A DNA stretch of 64,000 nt from Eremomyces bilateralis CBS 781.70 (lineage: Eukaryota; Ascomycota; Dothideomycetes; Eremomycetales; Eremomycetaceae): NCBI RefSeq assembly GCF_010015585.1, contig NW_022985071.1, positions 1,413,097-1,477,096 on the forward strand, given 5' to 3'. Below, piece after piece: positions 63,118 through 64,000 of this stretch (the stretch's first letter is position 1; every line of letters starts with the position of its first letter). A program made the position numbers and the translations under genes. The notes below the pieces were generated by a model. It saw nothing but the letters and a program-made list of their open reading frames with translations. It was not told the DNA's origin and searched no databases.

Positions 63118-64000
63118 ATGGTAAAACCAATCCCCCCCTACGAACTCGCCGCCTCCTGGCCCTTCCCCTCCCCCAACCCCTCCACCCGCGGCCCCGTCCT
63201 CCTCCTCCTCCCCCTCGTCTTCACCACCCTCACCCTCCTCACCCTCTCCCTCCGCCTCTACGTCCGCCTCCGCCTCATCAAGTGCCTCTATCGCGAGGAC
63301 CACCTCATCGTGCTCGCGGGTCTCGGCGCGGTCGGCCTCGGCGCCGTGGTCGCGCACGCGCACACCGTCGGGTGGGATCGGCATCAGTGGGACCAGCGCC
63401 TGGAGTGGTTCGAGGCGAGCGAGTTGGATATGTGGTTGGTGCAGCTTTTCTTTATCGTGATCATGGCCTTCGTGAAGTTGAGTACACTGGCGCTGTATGG
63501 GCGGATGACGGTGGGAATATCCATTCCGTATTACAAGATCGTGAACCGGGGGATGATTCTGGTGATGATTGGGTGGGGCGTGGGATTCTTTACGGCGACG
63601 GTGTTTGGTTGCTGGCCGATTGAGATGTATTGGAAGAGTAGGAGTGGGGATGAGTGTACGAATGAGTATGTTCGGTTGGCGGTGGGCACGATCGTCAATA
63701 TCGTGACGGATTTTGTGGTCGTGTTGATGCCGTTGCCTATCATATGGAAACTACAAAGGCCTATGCGTGAAAAGATCATATTATGGATTTTGATGGCGGT
63801 AGGTCTTATGTAAGTCACCCATATTTTCCCCTGACCTTCGCATGGAACGAGTGTGTTCAACAGTGTCTCCAGAGCATCCGCGGTATCCATCGCACGAACA
63901 ATAGTCATGTTCGAAGCGATGTCCAACTACGATACCACCTGTTTGTCCCCCCTCCGCTCTCACCGACCTCATTACTAACCACACCAGGGCTTGGCGGCCT
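63118..64000 (+). CDS. Fungal rhodopsin-like (Pth11-related) integral membrane protein, partial
   Basis: Exons 63118-63809, 63864-63940 and 63988 onward; the gene leaves the window. The 54- and 47-nt introns join in phase and rebuild GLIVSRASAVSIARTIV and YDTTWLGG, which are family landmarks. Visible membrane segments: VLLLLPLVFTTLTLLTLSLR, LIVLAGLGAVGLGAVVAH, WLVQLFFIVIMAFVKLSTLA, MILVMIGWGVGFFTATVFGC and IVNIVTDFVVVLMPLPIIW. Together with the loop FGCWPIEMYWK and the Cys in DECTNEY, these fit the fungal seven-helix domain once listed as integral membrane protein family; its founding member Pth11 senses surfaces in rice blast. A CFEM domain is absent from the N-terminus. Ligand and signalling role are unknown. 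Confidence 0.85.

Noticed and set aside
1-64000. CRISPR array, operon or secondary-metabolite cluster
   Set aside because: No regular spaced repeats, and the genes are eukaryotic single-gene units with introns. No backbone enzyme such as a polyketide or peptide synthetase is present.

Overview
The window is nuclear DNA of a filamentous ascomycete (Pezizomycotina). Genes are compact, with short introns of about 43-75 nt that carry GT..AG ends, and protein content is typical of the group: Seb1/Nrd1, Trs120/TRAPPC9, Sed5, Mpp10, fungal MYND/DUF4470 protein, NmrA-like protein, fungal rhodopsin-like membrane protein. I cannot place it to class from sequence alone. I rebuilt spliced genes by hand. 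Each exon sum quoted is a multiple of three and each junction restores a conserved motif where one exists, except where stated.

Layout. 0-5.8 kb: a Mutator-like transposase fragment, repeat debris, a spliced ankyrin protein, and a 278-bp MITE in a decayed stretch. 5.9-14.2 kb: a seven-knuckle CCHC protein (Gis2/CNBP), RNase H2 catalytic subunit with MluI-box motifs in its promoter, and a 1268-residue MYND protein. 14.4-24.3 kb: a LOG-type phosphoribohydrolase, the Seb1/Nrd1 RNA-binding termination factor, and the TRAPP II subunit Trs120, all on the minus strand. 25-29 kb: an erythromycin-esterase-like protein and an NmrA-like protein. 28.95-34.5 kb: an accessory stretch with a Helitron derivative that keeps a Pif1-type helicase, followed by about 2.8 kb of repeat debris. 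34.5-39.2 kb: an MFS phosphate-type symporter and a medium-chain reductase. 39.7-49.4 kb: two very long, mostly disordered proteins on the minus strand. 50-64 kb: Sed5 syntaxin, a tautomerase, Mpp10, a small two-helix membrane protein, a SNAP-25-like SNARE-motif protein, a mitochondrial carrier, mitochondrial ribosomal protein uL3m, a D-2-hydroxyacid dehydrogenase, and the start of a fungal rhodopsin-like membrane protein that runs off the right edge.

The genes do not form one pathway or a biosynthetic cluster. Three act in membrane traffic (Trs120, Sed5, the SNAP-25-like protein), though they are far apart. Others act in RNA and ribosome biology (Gis2, Seb1, Mpp10, uL3m) or genome maintenance (RNase H2A). 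The most unusual items are the Helitron with matching inverted ends and a 3' hairpin, the SNAP-25-like protein with a proline where the ionic-layer glutamine should be, two introns at the equivalent site of two different zinc knuckles, and the MluI-box cluster before RNase H2A.
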